64,000 nt of DNA from CAZGUX01 sp964529305 (GCA_964529305.1 CAZGUX010000238.1:22140-86139), one strand, 5' to 3'; counted from the first letter of the stretch, positions 1 to 9,451 are shown. Notes: a model not told the origin generated them from the letters alone. Program-made: numbers and translations.

Positions 1-2935
1 AGTCGCCCACGACGTCGGGCCGTTGGCCGCCTGTGCCGATGTTGACGCGATCCACCGGGATGGTGACCGTGAACGGAAAGCCCGTGGCGAAGGTGGCGAT
101 TCCGCTCAGATTCCAGCCACCCAGAAGCAGGTCGGCCGCGCGGGGGGCGTCGCTCATGAACGCCCGCCCGCGTCCGAACGGAAGTTCCCAGATGCCGCTG
201 AAGGTCAACCGGTGCGTCTGGTCGTAATTGGAGGGCCCGCGCATGTACGAGCCGTAATTCCGTGGGTTGGGGCTGCTGGTGAAAACCTCCGAGGCATTGT
301 CGATAGAACGCGACCATGCATACGAAGCGAGATAGCTGACGCCCTTGGACAGCCGTCTCTCCGATTTGAACTGGAAGGAGTGGTACACGCTCGAAGAAAA
401 CGAGCCGTACATCGAGATGCCGGCAAACAACGGGAACGGCCGGCGTGGCTGGATGTTGCCGGGTCCGGGCAGGGGCTGATTCACCGGATTATTCCCGATG
501 ACACGCGACCCTTTAGATCCCACGTACGCCATTTCGACCAGCGTCCCGAATAACTCGCGCTGCAGCGACAGGTTCCAATGCTGAACCTGCGCATTCTTGA
601 AATTCCAATCCCACATCGTCACGCCGGGAGTGCCTCCAAAACCGGCCGTCGTGCCAAAGGCAGTTTCGTAGCGCACATCCGGGACCGCCGGGTCCGTGGT
701 GACCGAGGTATTGAACTGGAACGGCGGGTTGGTCAGGCTCATGTTGATCTGCGGATTTGCCGTTTCCTGATTGAGGTAGATGCCGTAGCCGCCCCGCAAC
801 GCAGTCTTGTTGTCGTCCGTCACCCGGTAGGCGAAGCCGAGGCGCGGGCCCCATCCGTTTTTGTCGCTGTTGATCGTGCTGCGGGAGACGGCTTGGCCGG
901 TCGGGAATGGCAGCCCCTGAGGAACGTACCGAAGATCGGCATAGACCATCCGTCCCGTGTTCAGGTCGAAGTTCGCCAAACGGTCGTTCTTCGTGTAGTA
1001 CGGGGGATTCCACTCGTAGCGGAGGCCGAGGGAGAGCGTGAGCTTTCGATTTACTTTCCAATCGTCCTGGACATAGTAGTGATAGAAGCGGGACTGGGAA
1101 TAGGCGTAATCGGTGCCGACCGTGCGCGAGGCGCCGCTGGTGTAGCCCATTAGGAAGTCGGCATAGGCGTTTCCAACGCCGAGCGCGGTGGCGGCCGTGT
1201 ACCGGCCGTTGAAGGAGAAGTTCCCGCGAAACGCACTGCCCGTTAAGAAGAATCGGTCATTCCAGCGGATGTCGAAGCCGGCCTTGACCGTGTGGCTGCC
1301 ACGGATCCACGTAAGACTGTCCGTCGCGTGGATCGTGGCGTCCGGCCGGGTCAGGTTCGGGACGAAGGCGCCGTCACCCCATCCGGTGAAGTTGGTGATG
1401 TTGATGATGGGGAACCCTACGAGATCCGGGTCGCCTGGCAGGCCCTGAATGCCGGCCTCACGAGAATAGTCGCGGCCGGCGTTGTCGGCGACGTACAGCC
1501 AGACGAAGCGGTTGTAGCCGGCTCGAAAATCGTTGATCAGGGTCGGCCGGATCACGTGCGTGTATCCCAGCGCGTAGAGATCCCTGCCGTCGGTCTCCAC
1601 CACGCCGCTGCTGAAGCCGCCGCCGCCGATCGCGGGGGTCCCGAAGTTGCTCGGGTTCGTCACCGCGCGCGGCGAATGGAAGAACCGGCCGAAGAGTTGT
1701 CCATTCGTGCCGATTTTCTGGTCGATCCGAAGCCCCACCTGATTGGTGTCGTCCTTGTAAGCCGTATTGCGCGTGAGGTTGCCGGCGAGGCCCGGCACGA
1801 GGGGAAGCGGCACGTACTGCTGCAGGAACTTGGAGGCGTTGCTGATGCGAGTGTCGGGCAGACGATTGTTGGGGAAGGGCTGGCGCTGGCCGTTGACGAC
1901 GTTCAGCGGGTCGTAGATGGTGGGCTGGCCGGAAAAGTCGCCGGCCCTGAACGCCGCCGGCGGGACGGTCGAGATCCGTGTCACCGCCTGCCGGATGCGC
2001 GTCCCTTCGTAGTTGAAAAAGAAGAAGGTCTTGTCCTTGCCGTTATACACTTTGGGCACCAGCACGGGTCCGCCAAAGCTGCCGCCGAACTGATTGCGAC
2101 GGAACGGCACCTTCGCCGTGATGCCGGCGGAGTTGGAGAACCACGGGTTGGCGTCCAAAACGTTGTTGCGAAGATACTCGAACATCGAGCCGTGAAACGC
2201 GTTCGTGCCCGTACGCGTGAGCACATTCACCTGCGCCCCGGCCGACCGTCCAAACTCGGCGCTGTACGCGTTCATCTGGACCTTGAACTCCTGAATAGCG
2301 TCGACCGAAGGCGAGACGATGTAGTAGCCATTGAACAGGGAATTGTTGTCCACACCGTCGATCAGGTAGGTGTTCGAATAGGAACGCATGCCGTTCAGCG
2401 AGACCGAATTGCCTTCCTGATTGGCGGATTGCCGGGTGCTGACGCCGCCCAGACTGGCTCCCGGGACAAGCAGGGCGAGTTGCAGGAAGAAGCGCCCGTT
2501 CAGCGGGAGACGATTGACGCGGTCGCGGTCGACCACCTGTCCAATCGATGACGAATCCGTCTCGACGAGCACACCCTGTCCCGTGACCTCCACCGTCTGG
2601 TCGACCTGCCCGACCTGCAGGATCGAGTCCACACGCAACTTCTGGTCCACACGAAGGATCAGGCCGCTATAGACGGCGCGCCGGAAGCCCGCGGCTTCAA
2701 TGGTCACGGTGTACGATCCCGGCGCCAGGTCCGGGACGACGTAATTGCCGGTTCCATCCGTCAGCGTCTCGCGCGCGAAGTTGGTTCCTTCGCTGCGGAT
2801 GACGACGCGCGCACTTGAAATCGCGGCGCCGCTGGGGTCCAGCACGGTCCCCACAACGGTCCCTTCCACCGCCGCATAGGCCACCAGGCACGTCAGGGCC
2901 AAGATCGTCAGGATTGTTCTAGCGTTTCTGGGCAT
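1..2935 (-). CDS. TonB-dependent receptor, Oar-like, with N-terminal carboxypeptidase-regulatory domain (3' end cut by window)
   Basis: This is an outer-membrane TonB-dependent receptor of the Oar/carboxypeptidase-regulatory type. The reading frame starts at ATG 2935 behind a strong ribosome site (GGAGGAGG) and stays open to base 1, so at least 978 residues are present and only the C-terminus is missing. Residues 1-22 are a signal peptide (MPRNARTILTILALTCLVAYAA). Residues about 24-105 form the regulatory beta-sandwich (VEGTVVGTVLDPSGAAI..., GNYVVPDLAPGSYTV). A plug-type segment follows, with LPLNGRFF and TYLIDGVDNN, then the barrel. The last codons visible read DRVNIGTGGQRPDVVGD, a typical pre-C-terminal stretch. 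The substrate is unknown; these proteins are usually tied to polymer uptake. A 419-codon open frame on the opposite strand is a shadow. Confidence 0.93.
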   Translation of the reverse strand, partial: MPRNARTILTILALTCLVAYAAVEGTVVGTVLDPSGAAISSARVVIRSEGTNFARETLTDGTGNYVVPDLAPGSYTVTIEAAGFRRAVYSGLILRVDQKLRVDSILQVGQVDQTVEVTGQGVLVETDSSSIGQVVDRDRVNRLPLNGRFFLQLALLVPGASLGGVSTRQSANQEGNSVSLNGMRSYSNTYLIDGVDNNSLFNGYYIVSPSVDAIQEFKVQMNAYSAEFGRSAGAQVNVLTRTGTNAFHGSMFEYLRNNVLDANPWFSNSAGITAKVPFRRNQFGGSFGGPVLVPKVYNGKDKTFFFFNYEGTRIRQAVTRISTVPPAAFRAGDFSGQPTIYDPLNVVNGQRQPFPNNRLPDTRISNASKFLQQYVPLPLVPGLAGNLTRNTAYKDDTNQVGLRIDQKIGTNGQLFGRFFHSPRAVTNPSNFGTPAIGGGGFSSGVVETDGRDLYALGYTHVIRPTLINDFRAGYNRFVWLYVADNAGRDYSREAGIQGLPGDPDLVGFPIINITNFTGWGDGAFVPNLTRPDATIHATDSLTWIRGSHTVKAGFDIRWNDRFFLTGSAFRGNFSFNGRYTAATALGVGNAYADFLMGYTSGASRTVGTDYAYSQSRFYHYYVQDDWKVNRKLTLSLGLRYEWNPPYYTKNDRLANFDLNTGRMVYADLRYVPQGLPFPTGQAVSRSTINSDKNGWGPRLGFAYRVTDDNKTALRGGYGIYLNQETANPQINMSLTNPPFQFNTSVTTDPAVPDVRYETAFGTTAGFGGTPGVTMWDWNFKNAQVQHWNLSLQRELFGTLVEMAYVGSKGSRVIGNNPVNQPLPGPGNIQPRRPFPLFAGISMYGSFSSSVYHSFQFKSERRLSKGVSYLASYAWSRSIDNASEVFTSSPNPRNYGSYMRGPSNYDQTHRLTFSGIWELPFGRGRAFMSDAPRAADLLLGGWNLSGIATFATGFPFTVTIPVDRVNIGTGGQRPDVVGD

Positions 2936-3068
2936 CGCTTCCTCCTCCAACATCATCCGTTCTCACCCGATCGAAAAAGCCCTACATCAATAATCGACGC
3001 CGTGTACGAGCCCCCAAACGCCCTCCGCAAACCGGAGGAGCTGCCCTTCCGAAAACAAGGTATTCATG

Positions 3069-3098
3069 ACTGTATTGGTTTCACGCGTCCGCTGTCAA
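3069..3098 (-). promoter_or_regulatory. Sigma-70-like promoter for the TonB receptor
   Basis: On the minus strand a perfect -35 box TTGACA (3098 to 3093) is followed after 18 bases by TACAGT (3074 to 3069, four of six matches to TATAAT). Transcription from it would give a leader of roughly 125 bases before ATG 2935. Assignment is by sequence match only. Confidence 0.45.
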
Positions 3099-3209
3099 GA
3101 AAGATCAGCTTCACGGTGGGACCGGCAGACTCGGGCGAACTTGACAAGCCTCCGTCGATGACACAACGATGAGGGTTCTCCGTTCAAGAGAACCGGCGGG
3201 GCGGACAAG

Positions 3210-4259
3210 GTGGAATCGATGCGGCAAACCCGGCATTGCGAGACGTGGCGCCGTCGCGACTGGCTGATGATGGCAGCGGCGGCTTCGCTCGAAGGGGCCC
3301 AGGACTCGGGCGCGCGCGTGACCACCGTGACGGGCGCCGTGCGGGCAGCCAGCCTTGGCCGGACACTGATGCACGAGCACATCCTCATCGACTTCGTTGG
3401 GGCGGCCCTCATGAAGCCGGGCCGTTATGATCCCGATGAGGCGTTTGCGGCAGCCCGACCGGTTCTGGAGCAGGCGAAAAAAGCGGGCCTCCAGACGCTG
3501 GTCGAGGCCACGCCCGAACATATGGGTCGGGACGCAGTGCTGCTGCGGCGATTGTCGGAGGCGACCGGCGTTCACATCATCGCATCGACCGGAATCTACG
3601 CCGCCCGCAAGGAGCAATACATTCCAGGGTATGCCCGAGTGGAGACCGCGGAGCAACTGGCTGCGCGGTATCGCCGGGAATTCGAGCGCGGAATCGGCAA
3701 GACCGGCATACGGCCCGGTGTGATCAAGATGGGTGTGAATCCAAAGCCGACGCCGCTGTCGGAGATCGAGCGGAAGCTTGTCCGCGCCGCGGCGCTGGCT
3801 CATCGGAGCACTGGTCTGGCGGTCGAATGCCACACGGACCGGGGCCACGCCGCCATCGAGCAGATGGAGATCTTCGCCGAAACCAAGGCGCCTCCGCGCG
3901 CGTTCATCTGGGTCCACGCCCACCACGAGAGAGACCACGCCTTTCATTTGAAGGTCGCCCGCGCGGGAGGCTGGGTGGAGTTCGACGGGCTGCGTGCGGG
4001 CCACCTGGCGAACGCACATACCTCGATGGATTGGCACGTGGAGTGTCTTCGCACGATGAAGGATGCCGGGTTGCTGGGACAATCCCTGATCTCGAGTGAT
4101 GCAGGCTGGTACCAGGTCGGCGAGCCAAAGGGAGGGCCGTTTCACGGGTATACCCTCCCGTTCCGGGAGTTTCGTCCGCGTCTGGAAGCGGGTGGCTTCA
4201 CAGCTTCCGAGATTGATCAACTCTTTGTGCGGAATCCGGCACGCGCCCTTGCAGGGTAG
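3210..4259 (+). CDS. Phosphotriesterase-family (amidohydrolase superfamily) metallohydrolase, probably exported
   Basis: A 349-residue binuclear metal hydrolase of the phosphotriesterase family. The full metal site is visible in order: HEH at residues 55-57, the carboxylated lysine K173 in GVIKMG, H208 in ECHTD, H236 in WVHAHHERD, and D297 in SSDAGWY. The N-terminus (WRRRDWLMMAAAASL) resembles a weak twin-arginine signal, so export is plausible. Family members hydrolyse phosphotriesters, lactones or other esters, and the true substrate cannot be read from the sequence. The gene lies 85 bases upstream of another secreted protein in the same direction. Confidence 0.88.
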   Translation: MESMRQTRHCETWRRRDWLMMAAAASLEGAQDSGARVTTVTGAVRAASLGRTLMHEHILIDFVGAALMKPGRYDPDEAFAAARPVLEQAKKAGLQTLVEATPEHMGRDAVLLRRLSEATGVHIIASTGIYAARKEQYIPGYARVETAEQLAARYRREFERGIGKTGIRPGVIKMGVNPKPTPLSEIERKLVRAAALAHRSTGLAVECHTDRGHAAIEQMEIFAETKAPPRAFIWVHAHHERDHAFHLKVARAGGWVEFDGLRAGHLANAHTSMDWHVECLRTMKDAGLLGQSLISSDAGWYQVGEPKGGPFHGYTLPFREFRPRLEAGGFTASEIDQLFVRNPARALAG

Positions 4260-4344
4260 GACGCAGCCCAACCGCGGCCGGCGAGACGGCCGCCCCACCG
4301 AGAGATCGAGGTCGCGTGACCCAGGTTATATACTGGCCAAAATA

Positions 4345-6057
4345 ATGGCTACCCGAAGAGAGTTTCTCCAGACGGCCGCGGGGGCGGCGCTTGGTACGCC
4401 GCTGGCGCGAGCCGCTGAATCCATCTACCTTGCCGACTTCGATAAATGCCTGCCGGCATCCGCCTTGGCCCGAGGACCTCGGCCGCGCCACTGGAGACTG
4501 CTCAGTTATGAGTCGGACAACACGCGAGGGTTCCTGCTGGTCGCCGGCCAGAATACGGACGCACCGGAGATCCGGTATCGATTCTCACAGAAGGGCTGGC
4601 ACGCCGTCTCCATCGGGCTCTGCACCCTGGGGCACCTCGAACATACCAGCATCCAGGTCCGCCTGAAGTCCGACCGCACCTTCTGCGTGATGAGTCACAC
4701 GCAGTATGCCAAACCCGATGCCCGCCGGCGGATCGACGATTTCTTCTGGAAGTACGCCGACCTGACCGGCGAAGAACTCTTCATCCGCACGCTCAAGCGC
4801 GGTCCGGTGTGGGACGGCGCCTGGATCGCGTACCTGAAGCTGACTCCGCTCTCCGAATCGGAAGTGGATGCGGTCAAGCAGGATCGCGCACGGAAGGACA
4901 CCAAGCGTCTGTTTGCGCACAACGATGCGTTCACCTACGCGGCGCGGGTCGGAACCGGCACGGCCGGGGAGATCGCGCGCGAAATCGAGCCGCTGCGCGA
5001 CACGGACTTCTCGCGCCTGTATTGGGAAGTCGGCGACGGCGACAACCTTTACTACCCGAGCAAACTTGCGCCGGGCATCACCGGAGCCCTGATGAAGGAT
5101 CCCCACCGCCTCGCGGACAGGCTGCACCAGGAATCGCATGTCGCGTACGAGAAAGCCGGCGTCCATCCGACGAAGGTGGCGATCGAGACCGCGCACTCGT
5201 TGGGTCTGGAGTTTCACGCCTGCTGGCGCCCCGCGGGCTTCCACTATCCGCCCCCGCACGAGGATCGCAACCCCAACGGGTTGTACGACCAGCATCCCGA
5301 ATGGAGAAGCCGCGACCGTCTCGGACGTCCCACGCCCAGGCTCTCGTATGCCTACGACGGCGTGCGCAGGTTTGCGGTCACCATGTTCCGCGAGATCGCC
5401 GGCTTCCCGGTGGATGGCGTCTGCCTGCTCTACAACCGCCGTCCGCCGTTCGTCGAGTATGAAGACCCCGTCGTCCAAAGCCTCCAGAAGCAGTTCGGCC
5501 AGGATCCACGCCGGTTGGACGAACGCGACGATCGCTGGCTGCGCCATCGCGCCGGAGTGATGACACAGTTCCATCGCGACCTGCGGGCGGCCCTCCCGCG
5601 CAAGGTTCAGATTTCCGCCATCGTGCTGGCCAGCGAGCAGGAGAATCTCTATCACGCGCTGGACATCGAGGCCTGGGTTCGCGAGGGACTGGTGGACACG
5701 ATCATCCCGTACACCAACGCCCCGCGCATCGACAGCGCGGCCGACTCGTGGCTCGACCCGAAGGACTATGAGTTCTTCCTGCGCGTGACGCGCGGCACCT
5801 CCTGCAAAATGGCCTTGAGCCTGCTGCCGCGCAAGATGAGCCCGGAGGAGTACCGGCGGCGCGCGAAGATGCACTACGACGCGGGCGTCGAATACCTGTT
5901 CTTCTGGGACACCTTCGAACGCAATGACTTCAGCCCGTCGTGGAGCGCGCTGCGGCGGCTGGGGCATCGCGAAGAAGCCGGCCGGCCTCTCGACCGTCCG
6001 CACAGTGTGCTGCGCAAAGTGGGCGATTGGGACCTGAGTTACGCCACCCCGGGGTAG
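4345..6057 (+). CDS. Tat-exported protein with glycosidase-like TIM barrel (GHL10-like), function unknown
   Basis: A protein of 570 residues. ATG 4345 is chosen because the sequence then opens with a clear Tat signal (MATRREFLQTAAGAAL) and because TATACT at 4329-4334 ends exactly 10 bases upstream, suggesting leaderless transcription. After a beta-rich N-terminal third, the middle and C-terminal parts look like the family-10-like glycosidase barrel: LEFHACWRPAGFHYPPPHED, HPEWRSRDRLGRPTPRLSYA, then FREIAGFPVDGVCLLYNRRP and a late DTIIPYTNAP. Such proteins are common in Acidobacteria and Planctomycetes but lack assigned substrates. I would call it a putative glycoside hydrolase, not more. Confidence 0.75.
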   Translation: MATRREFLQTAAGAALGTPLARAAESIYLADFDKCLPASALARGPRPRHWRLLSYESDNTRGFLLVAGQNTDAPEIRYRFSQKGWHAVSIGLCTLGHLEHTSIQVRLKSDRTFCVMSHTQYAKPDARRRIDDFFWKYADLTGEELFIRTLKRGPVWDGAWIAYLKLTPLSESEVDAVKQDRARKDTKRLFAHNDAFTYAARVGTGTAGEIAREIEPLRDTDFSRLYWEVGDGDNLYYPSKLAPGITGALMKDPHRLADRLHQESHVAYEKAGVHPTKVAIETAHSLGLEFHACWRPAGFHYPPPHEDRNPNGLYDQHPEWRSRDRLGRPTPRLSYAYDGVRRFAVTMFREIAGFPVDGVCLLYNRRPPFVEYEDPVVQSLQKQFGQDPRRLDERDDRWLRHRAGVMTQFHRDLRAALPRKVQISAIVLASEQENLYHALDIEAWVREGLVDTIIPYTNAPRIDSAADSWLDPKDYEFFLRVTRGTSCKMALSLLPRKMSPEEYRRRAKMHYDAGVEYLFFWDTFERNDFSPSWSALRRLGHREEAGRPLDRPHSVLRKVGDWDLSYATPG

Positions 6058-6136
6058 TCGCAATACTTGTTCACTTAGCAGTCACGGCCATTTTTGCCCG
6101 GTTATCCGGCGCATTCAGTCGCGGCGCATCATCTCT

Positions 6137-6225
6137 CCGAACCGCGGGTGTAAACCCGCGGGTTGCGTGGGGCACTCATTCACATCCTCCGTCACAGCAC
6201 CCGCGGGTTTACACCCGCGGTTCGG
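6137..6225. repeat. Perfect 27-bp inverted repeat between convergent genes (possible bidirectional terminator or REP-like element)
   Basis: Bases 6137-6163 and 6199-6225 are exact reverse complements over 27 positions, separated by a 35-base loop. Each arm itself holds an imperfect palindrome (CCGCGGGTGTAAACCCGCGG). It sits midway between the end of the plus-strand glycosidase-like gene (6057) and the end of the minus-strand lipoprotein gene (6239). There is no clean T-run, so a rho-independent terminator is only one reading; a REP-like mobile repeat is another. Confidence 0.8.
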
Positions 6226-6238
6226 AGCCATCGTCCGG

Positions 6239-7267
6239 CTAAGGGACCGGTTGCAGGAGGGCCAAGCCGACCTGTCCCTCGACGCGCTCATCGGGGCGAG
6301 GCACGCTGCCCCCTCCGAACCACACCATCCAGCCCCGCGGACTTCTCAGGACCGTCGGATCGCATAGCACGGCTCGATTCCACGCCTGGCCGCCGGCAAT
6401 CACCGGGCGTGCGAGCTTTTCCCAGGTGACCCCATCGCTCGAGCGCGCGAACCCCAGCCGCCGGATCTCCGACCGGTCGCGTCCGGTGTAGAGCATCCAG
6501 TAGGATCCGCCTTCCTGCCAGACCGCCGGCTCTCCCAGGCCATTCTCGTCAAACTCGCCGGGGCCTCCAAGCTCGAGGACGGGATTGGCGCGAAGCTTTT
6601 CCCACACGATCCCATCCCGTGAGCGTGCGATTCCCAGGCGCTGGCGGCGGGCGCGATCCTGTCCCAGGTAGAAGAGGAAGAACTCTCCGTCCTCACGAAT
6701 CACGTAAGGATCCGCAACGCCGCGCTCATCCCAGCTTCCGCGCGGCCCGGTACCGACGACCGGGGCCGGATGCTTGGCCCATACCCTACCGTCGGCAGAG
6801 GTCGCCAGTCCCAACCTCGGATGCTCCCGCGGCCCGGCGTGATACCAGTACATCAGACGGCCGTCCACCTCCAGGGCGGCGCCGTTTGCCGCAATGTAGC
6901 CGCCCTCCCAGGTTTTTGGATCGGGCGATAACACCTTGGCCTGCTTGGTCCAGGTTCGGCCGTTGGCCGAGACGGCAAGGCCCGTATGCCAGGTGTTGCC
7001 ATCGAAGCCGGAGTAGAGATTCACGTACTGGTTGGAAAAAAGAACGACGGAGGGATTCAGGGCATCAACGCTGTCGAAGGCGCCCGTCGAGCCGCGCGCA
7101 ATCACGGGCGCCGGCTCGGGGATCCATTGATAGCTCGAGACCGTGGGTCCGCCGGCGGGCCTTGGCAGGGCGAAGTCGGCATACCGCCCGCATGCGCTCA
7201 GGCAGAGGGCTGCAACCCATGGCGCCAGTAGCCGTCGACTGAAGGAGCACAACTTCCTGTTGAACAA
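6239..7267 (-). CDS. Lipoprotein with five-bladed beta-propeller (GH43/GH32-like glycosidase fold)
   Basis: A 342-residue lipoprotein. The N-terminus has two arginines, a hydrophobic run and the lipobox CLSAC, with the lipidated cysteine at residue 26. The rest consists of repeats typical of the five-bladed propeller glycosidases: LAVSANGRTWTKQ, LATSADGRVWAKH, IARSRDGIVWEKL and FARSSDGVTWEKL, with DPYVIREDGEFFLFY, EPAVWQEGGSYWMLYTG and CDPTVLRSPRGWMVWFGG as blade strands. The start is TTG at 7267 with a weak ribosome site, 25 bases after the PQQ dehydrogenase stop, so it is probably the last gene of that operon. The substrate is unknown; a sugar or sugar phosphate hydrolase or phosphorylase is possible. 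Confidence 0.8.
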   Translation of the reverse strand: MFNRKLCSFSRRLLAPWVAALCLSACGRYADFALPRPAGGPTVSSYQWIPEPAPVIARGSTGAFDSVDALNPSVVLFSNQYVNLYSGFDGNTWHTGLAVSANGRTWTKQAKVLSPDPKTWEGGYIAANGAALEVDGRLMYWYHAGPREHPRLGLATSADGRVWAKHPAPVVGTGPRGSWDERGVADPYVIREDGEFFLFYLGQDRARRQRLGIARSRDGIVWEKLRANPVLELGGPGEFDENGLGEPAVWQEGGSYWMLYTGRDRSEIRRLGFARSSDGVTWEKLARPVIAGGQAWNRAVLCDPTVLRSPRGWMVWFGGGSVPRPDERVEGQVGLALLQPVP

Positions 7268-7292
7268 ATCCGTACCGGCAGCTCCGATCCTG

Positions 7293-8930
7293 TCAGTCGC
7301 CGGGCAAGGCGAACGCGAACACGGCGGAACCGCCGCGGAAGGCCTCCGTCTCCGGCCACAACTGCGGCATCAAGCCCGCCACCGCGGAGCCCCAACCTGA
7401 CGGCGTGGCGATGTACTGCTTGCCCTTCACCGAATAGGCAATCGACGATCCGCGATGCCCGGACCCTGTCTGGAATGTCCACAGCTTGCGTCCGGTCAGC
7501 GCGTCGAGGGCGAAGAACTGGCCTTCGGCATCACCCGTGAACACGACGTCGCCCGCCGTGGCCAGAACCGAGGCCAGCAGCGGGTACTTGTAGTTGTAGC
7601 GCCAGGTTTGACTGCCGTTCACCGGATCGTAGGCGCCCAGGTGCCCGCCCTGGTCGTTCGCCGGTGTCGGCTTGAGCTTGAACACGCCGCCGAAAAACTC
7701 ACGCCCCTGGCTCGGCTCTTCCACCCGCGCGGTCACTTCCTGGCACCACTCGATACCGGTGGAGTAGAAGAGCCTGGTTCGCGGCGAGTAGGCCGCGTGA
7801 TTCCAACTTCTCCCTCCGCCAATCGAGGGGCACAGCGTGACCGGCACGCCGACCGGCGGTTCGTTCCGCCCCACGAGGTTGCCCTTTTCGTCGATGCCCT
7901 TGATCCAGTTCACGTTCTTGACTGGAGTCCAGGCGGCGACGAACTCGCCTGTCACCCGATCGTTGACAAAGGTGTATCCGCTCTTGTTGACGTTGATCAG
8001 CAGCTTGCGGGGTTGGCCCTTCACCGGCAGGTCGACGAGCACGTTCTCATACGCCGTGTCGAAGTCCCACACGTCGTGCGGGATCTGCTGGTAATACCAT
8101 TTCAGCTTGCCCGAATCGGCGTCGAGCGCGACGACGCAATCGGTGTACAGGTTCCTTCCTTTGCGCGAACCGCCATAGAAGTCCGCGGCCGGATTGCCGA
8201 CCGACCAATAGACAAGGTTCAGGTCCGGATCGTAGGAGCCGGTCATCCAGGAGGAGCCACCGCCGGACTTCCAACTGTCGCCCTGCCAGGTTTCATGGCC
8301 CGCTTCCCCGGGACCGGGAATCGTCCAGAAGCGCCACGCCATCCGGCCGGTTTTTACGGCGTAGGCCGTGATGTAGCCGCGATGGGCGGAATCGCCACCC
8401 GTGACGCCTACCACCACCTTGTCCTTGACCACCAGGGGCGCGCCCGTGATGTTACAGCCACAGGTCTTGAGCGGTTCCACTTCGACGTTCCACAACTCGC
8501 GCCCGGTCTTCTGGTCGAGCGCCACTACGTGGTTGTCCAGCGTCCCCATGAACACTCGCCCCTGCGCCACGGCGACGCCGCGATTCCACGGGCTGTAGAT
8601 GACCCCGATCTCTTTCGGGTTCTGGTAGAAGTAGTGCCAGATCTCGCGGCCGGTCTCGGCGTCGATCGCAAAGACGCGGTTGTACGAAGTGGACACGTAC
8701 ATGACGCCATCCAACACGATCGGCGTCGCCTGCAGTCCTCCCTCGTTCACGCCGGTCTGGAAGACCCATTTGGGGACCAGCTTTCCAACATTGGCACGGT
8801 TCACCTGGTCAAGGGCCGAATACCGCCAGGAAGAATACTGACCGCCGTAGTGCGGCCAGTTTTCGCGAGTGGCGTGTTCCTGGCCAAGGGCAGCGGCGGC
8901 GGCCAGGAGCCAGACTGCCACTTCTCTCAC
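7293..8930 (-). CDS. PQQ-dependent alcohol/glucose-type dehydrogenase (eight-bladed propeller)
   Basis: A 545-residue periplasmic quinoprotein. The start is placed at GTG 8930, whose GTGA overlaps the DJ-1 gene stop by four bases and gives a good signal peptide (REVAVWLLAAAAALGQE); GTG 8951 is also in frame. The body shows PQQ-propeller repeats: VFAIDAETGREIWHY, VVALDQKTGRELWNV, VVALDADSGKLKWYY and FALDALTGRKLWTF, and the WHNHAAYSP-like segment RSWNHAAYSPRTRLFY. The adjacent-cysteine disulphide of methanol dehydrogenases appears here as CGC in KTCGCNITG. No haem domain follows, so electrons must go to a separate acceptor. Substrate is unknown. Confidence 0.88.
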   Translation of the reverse strand: MREVAVWLLAAAAALGQEHATRENWPHYGGQYSSWRYSALDQVNRANVGKLVPKWVFQTGVNEGGLQATPIVLDGVMYVSTSYNRVFAIDAETGREIWHYFYQNPKEIGVIYSPWNRGVAVAQGRVFMGTLDNHVVALDQKTGRELWNVEVEPLKTCGCNITGAPLVVKDKVVVGVTGGDSAHRGYITAYAVKTGRMAWRFWTIPGPGEAGHETWQGDSWKSGGGSSWMTGSYDPDLNLVYWSVGNPAADFYGGSRKGRNLYTDCVVALDADSGKLKWYYQQIPHDVWDFDTAYENVLVDLPVKGQPRKLLINVNKSGYTFVNDRVTGEFVAAWTPVKNVNWIKGIDEKGNLVGRNEPPVGVPVTLCPSIGGGRSWNHAAYSPRTRLFYSTGIEWCQEVTARVEEPSQGREFFGGVFKLKPTPANDQGGHLGAYDPVNGSQTWRYNYKYPLLASVLATAGDVVFTGDAEGQFFALDALTGRKLWTFQTGSGHRGSSIAYSVKGKQYIATPSGWGSAVAGLMPQLWPETEAFRGGSAVFAFALPGD

Positions 8931-9451
8931 TTGGACAGCACCTCGATACACGCCTTGCAGAACGCGGGCAAATCGTCCGGCTTTCGAGAGGTGACGAGGT
9001 TGCCGTCCACCACCACCTCCGCATCCGACCAGTCGCCGCCGGCGTTCACGACATCGTCCTTAATGGCGAAGAAGCTGGTGACCTTGCGGCCTTTCAGCAG
9101 ACCGTGAGCGGAGCAAAGGACCCACGGGCCATGGCAGATTGCGGCCACCAGTTTGCCCTGGCTATCGACATCGGCCACGAAACGAGTGGCTTTGGGGTGG
9201 CGGCGGATGTAGTCGGGGGCGAATCCTCCCGGAGCGATCACGCCATCATAGCCGGCCGCGTCGACCTCGTCGTAGGACTTGTCGGCCTTGCACGGGTAGC
9301 CGAGTTTGCTGGTGAACGTCTGTCCCGCCGCGGCCCCGACCGTGTGTACTTCAGCGCCGGCCTCGCGCAGCCGGTACAGCGGATACCAGACTTCCATCTC
9401 CTGATACTGATTGTCGACCAGGATCGCAATCTTCTTTCCGGTGAGCTCCAT
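8927..9451 (-). CDS. DJ-1/PfpI family protein (protease I / deglycase-like)
   Basis: A 174-residue member of the type 1 glutamine amidotransferase-like DJ-1/PfpI family. The nucleophile elbow is intact: AAICHGPWVL with Cys106 and His107, and Glu18 or Glu20 in NQYQEMEVW may be the acidic residue near the active cysteine. Members act as glyoxalases, deglycases or stress-linked proteases. The gene is first in an apparent operon with the PQQ dehydrogenase, to which it is coupled by a four-base overlap. A link with clearing reactive aldehydes from the dehydrogenase is an attractive inference but is not shown. Confidence 0.9.
   Translation of the reverse strand: MELTGKKIAILVDNQYQEMEVWYPLYRLREAGAEVHTVGAAAGQTFTSKLGYPCKADKSYDEVDAAGYDGVIAPGGFAPDYIRRHPKATRFVADVDSQGKLVAAICHGPWVLCSAHGLLKGRKVTSFFAIKDDVVNAGGDWSDAEVVVDGNLVTSRKPDDLPAFCKACIEVLSK

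Noticed and set aside
1292..2551. 419-codon open frame on the plus strand
   Set aside because: It lies wholly antisense to the TonB receptor gene, has no recognisable domain, and is the usual mirror frame of GC-rich coding DNA.
4585..6063. 492-codon minus-strand frame
   Set aside because: Antisense shadow of the Tat-exported glycosidase-like gene.
7455..9107. 550-codon plus-strand frame
   Set aside because: Antisense to the PQQ dehydrogenase, whose propeller repeats and signal peptide are clear.
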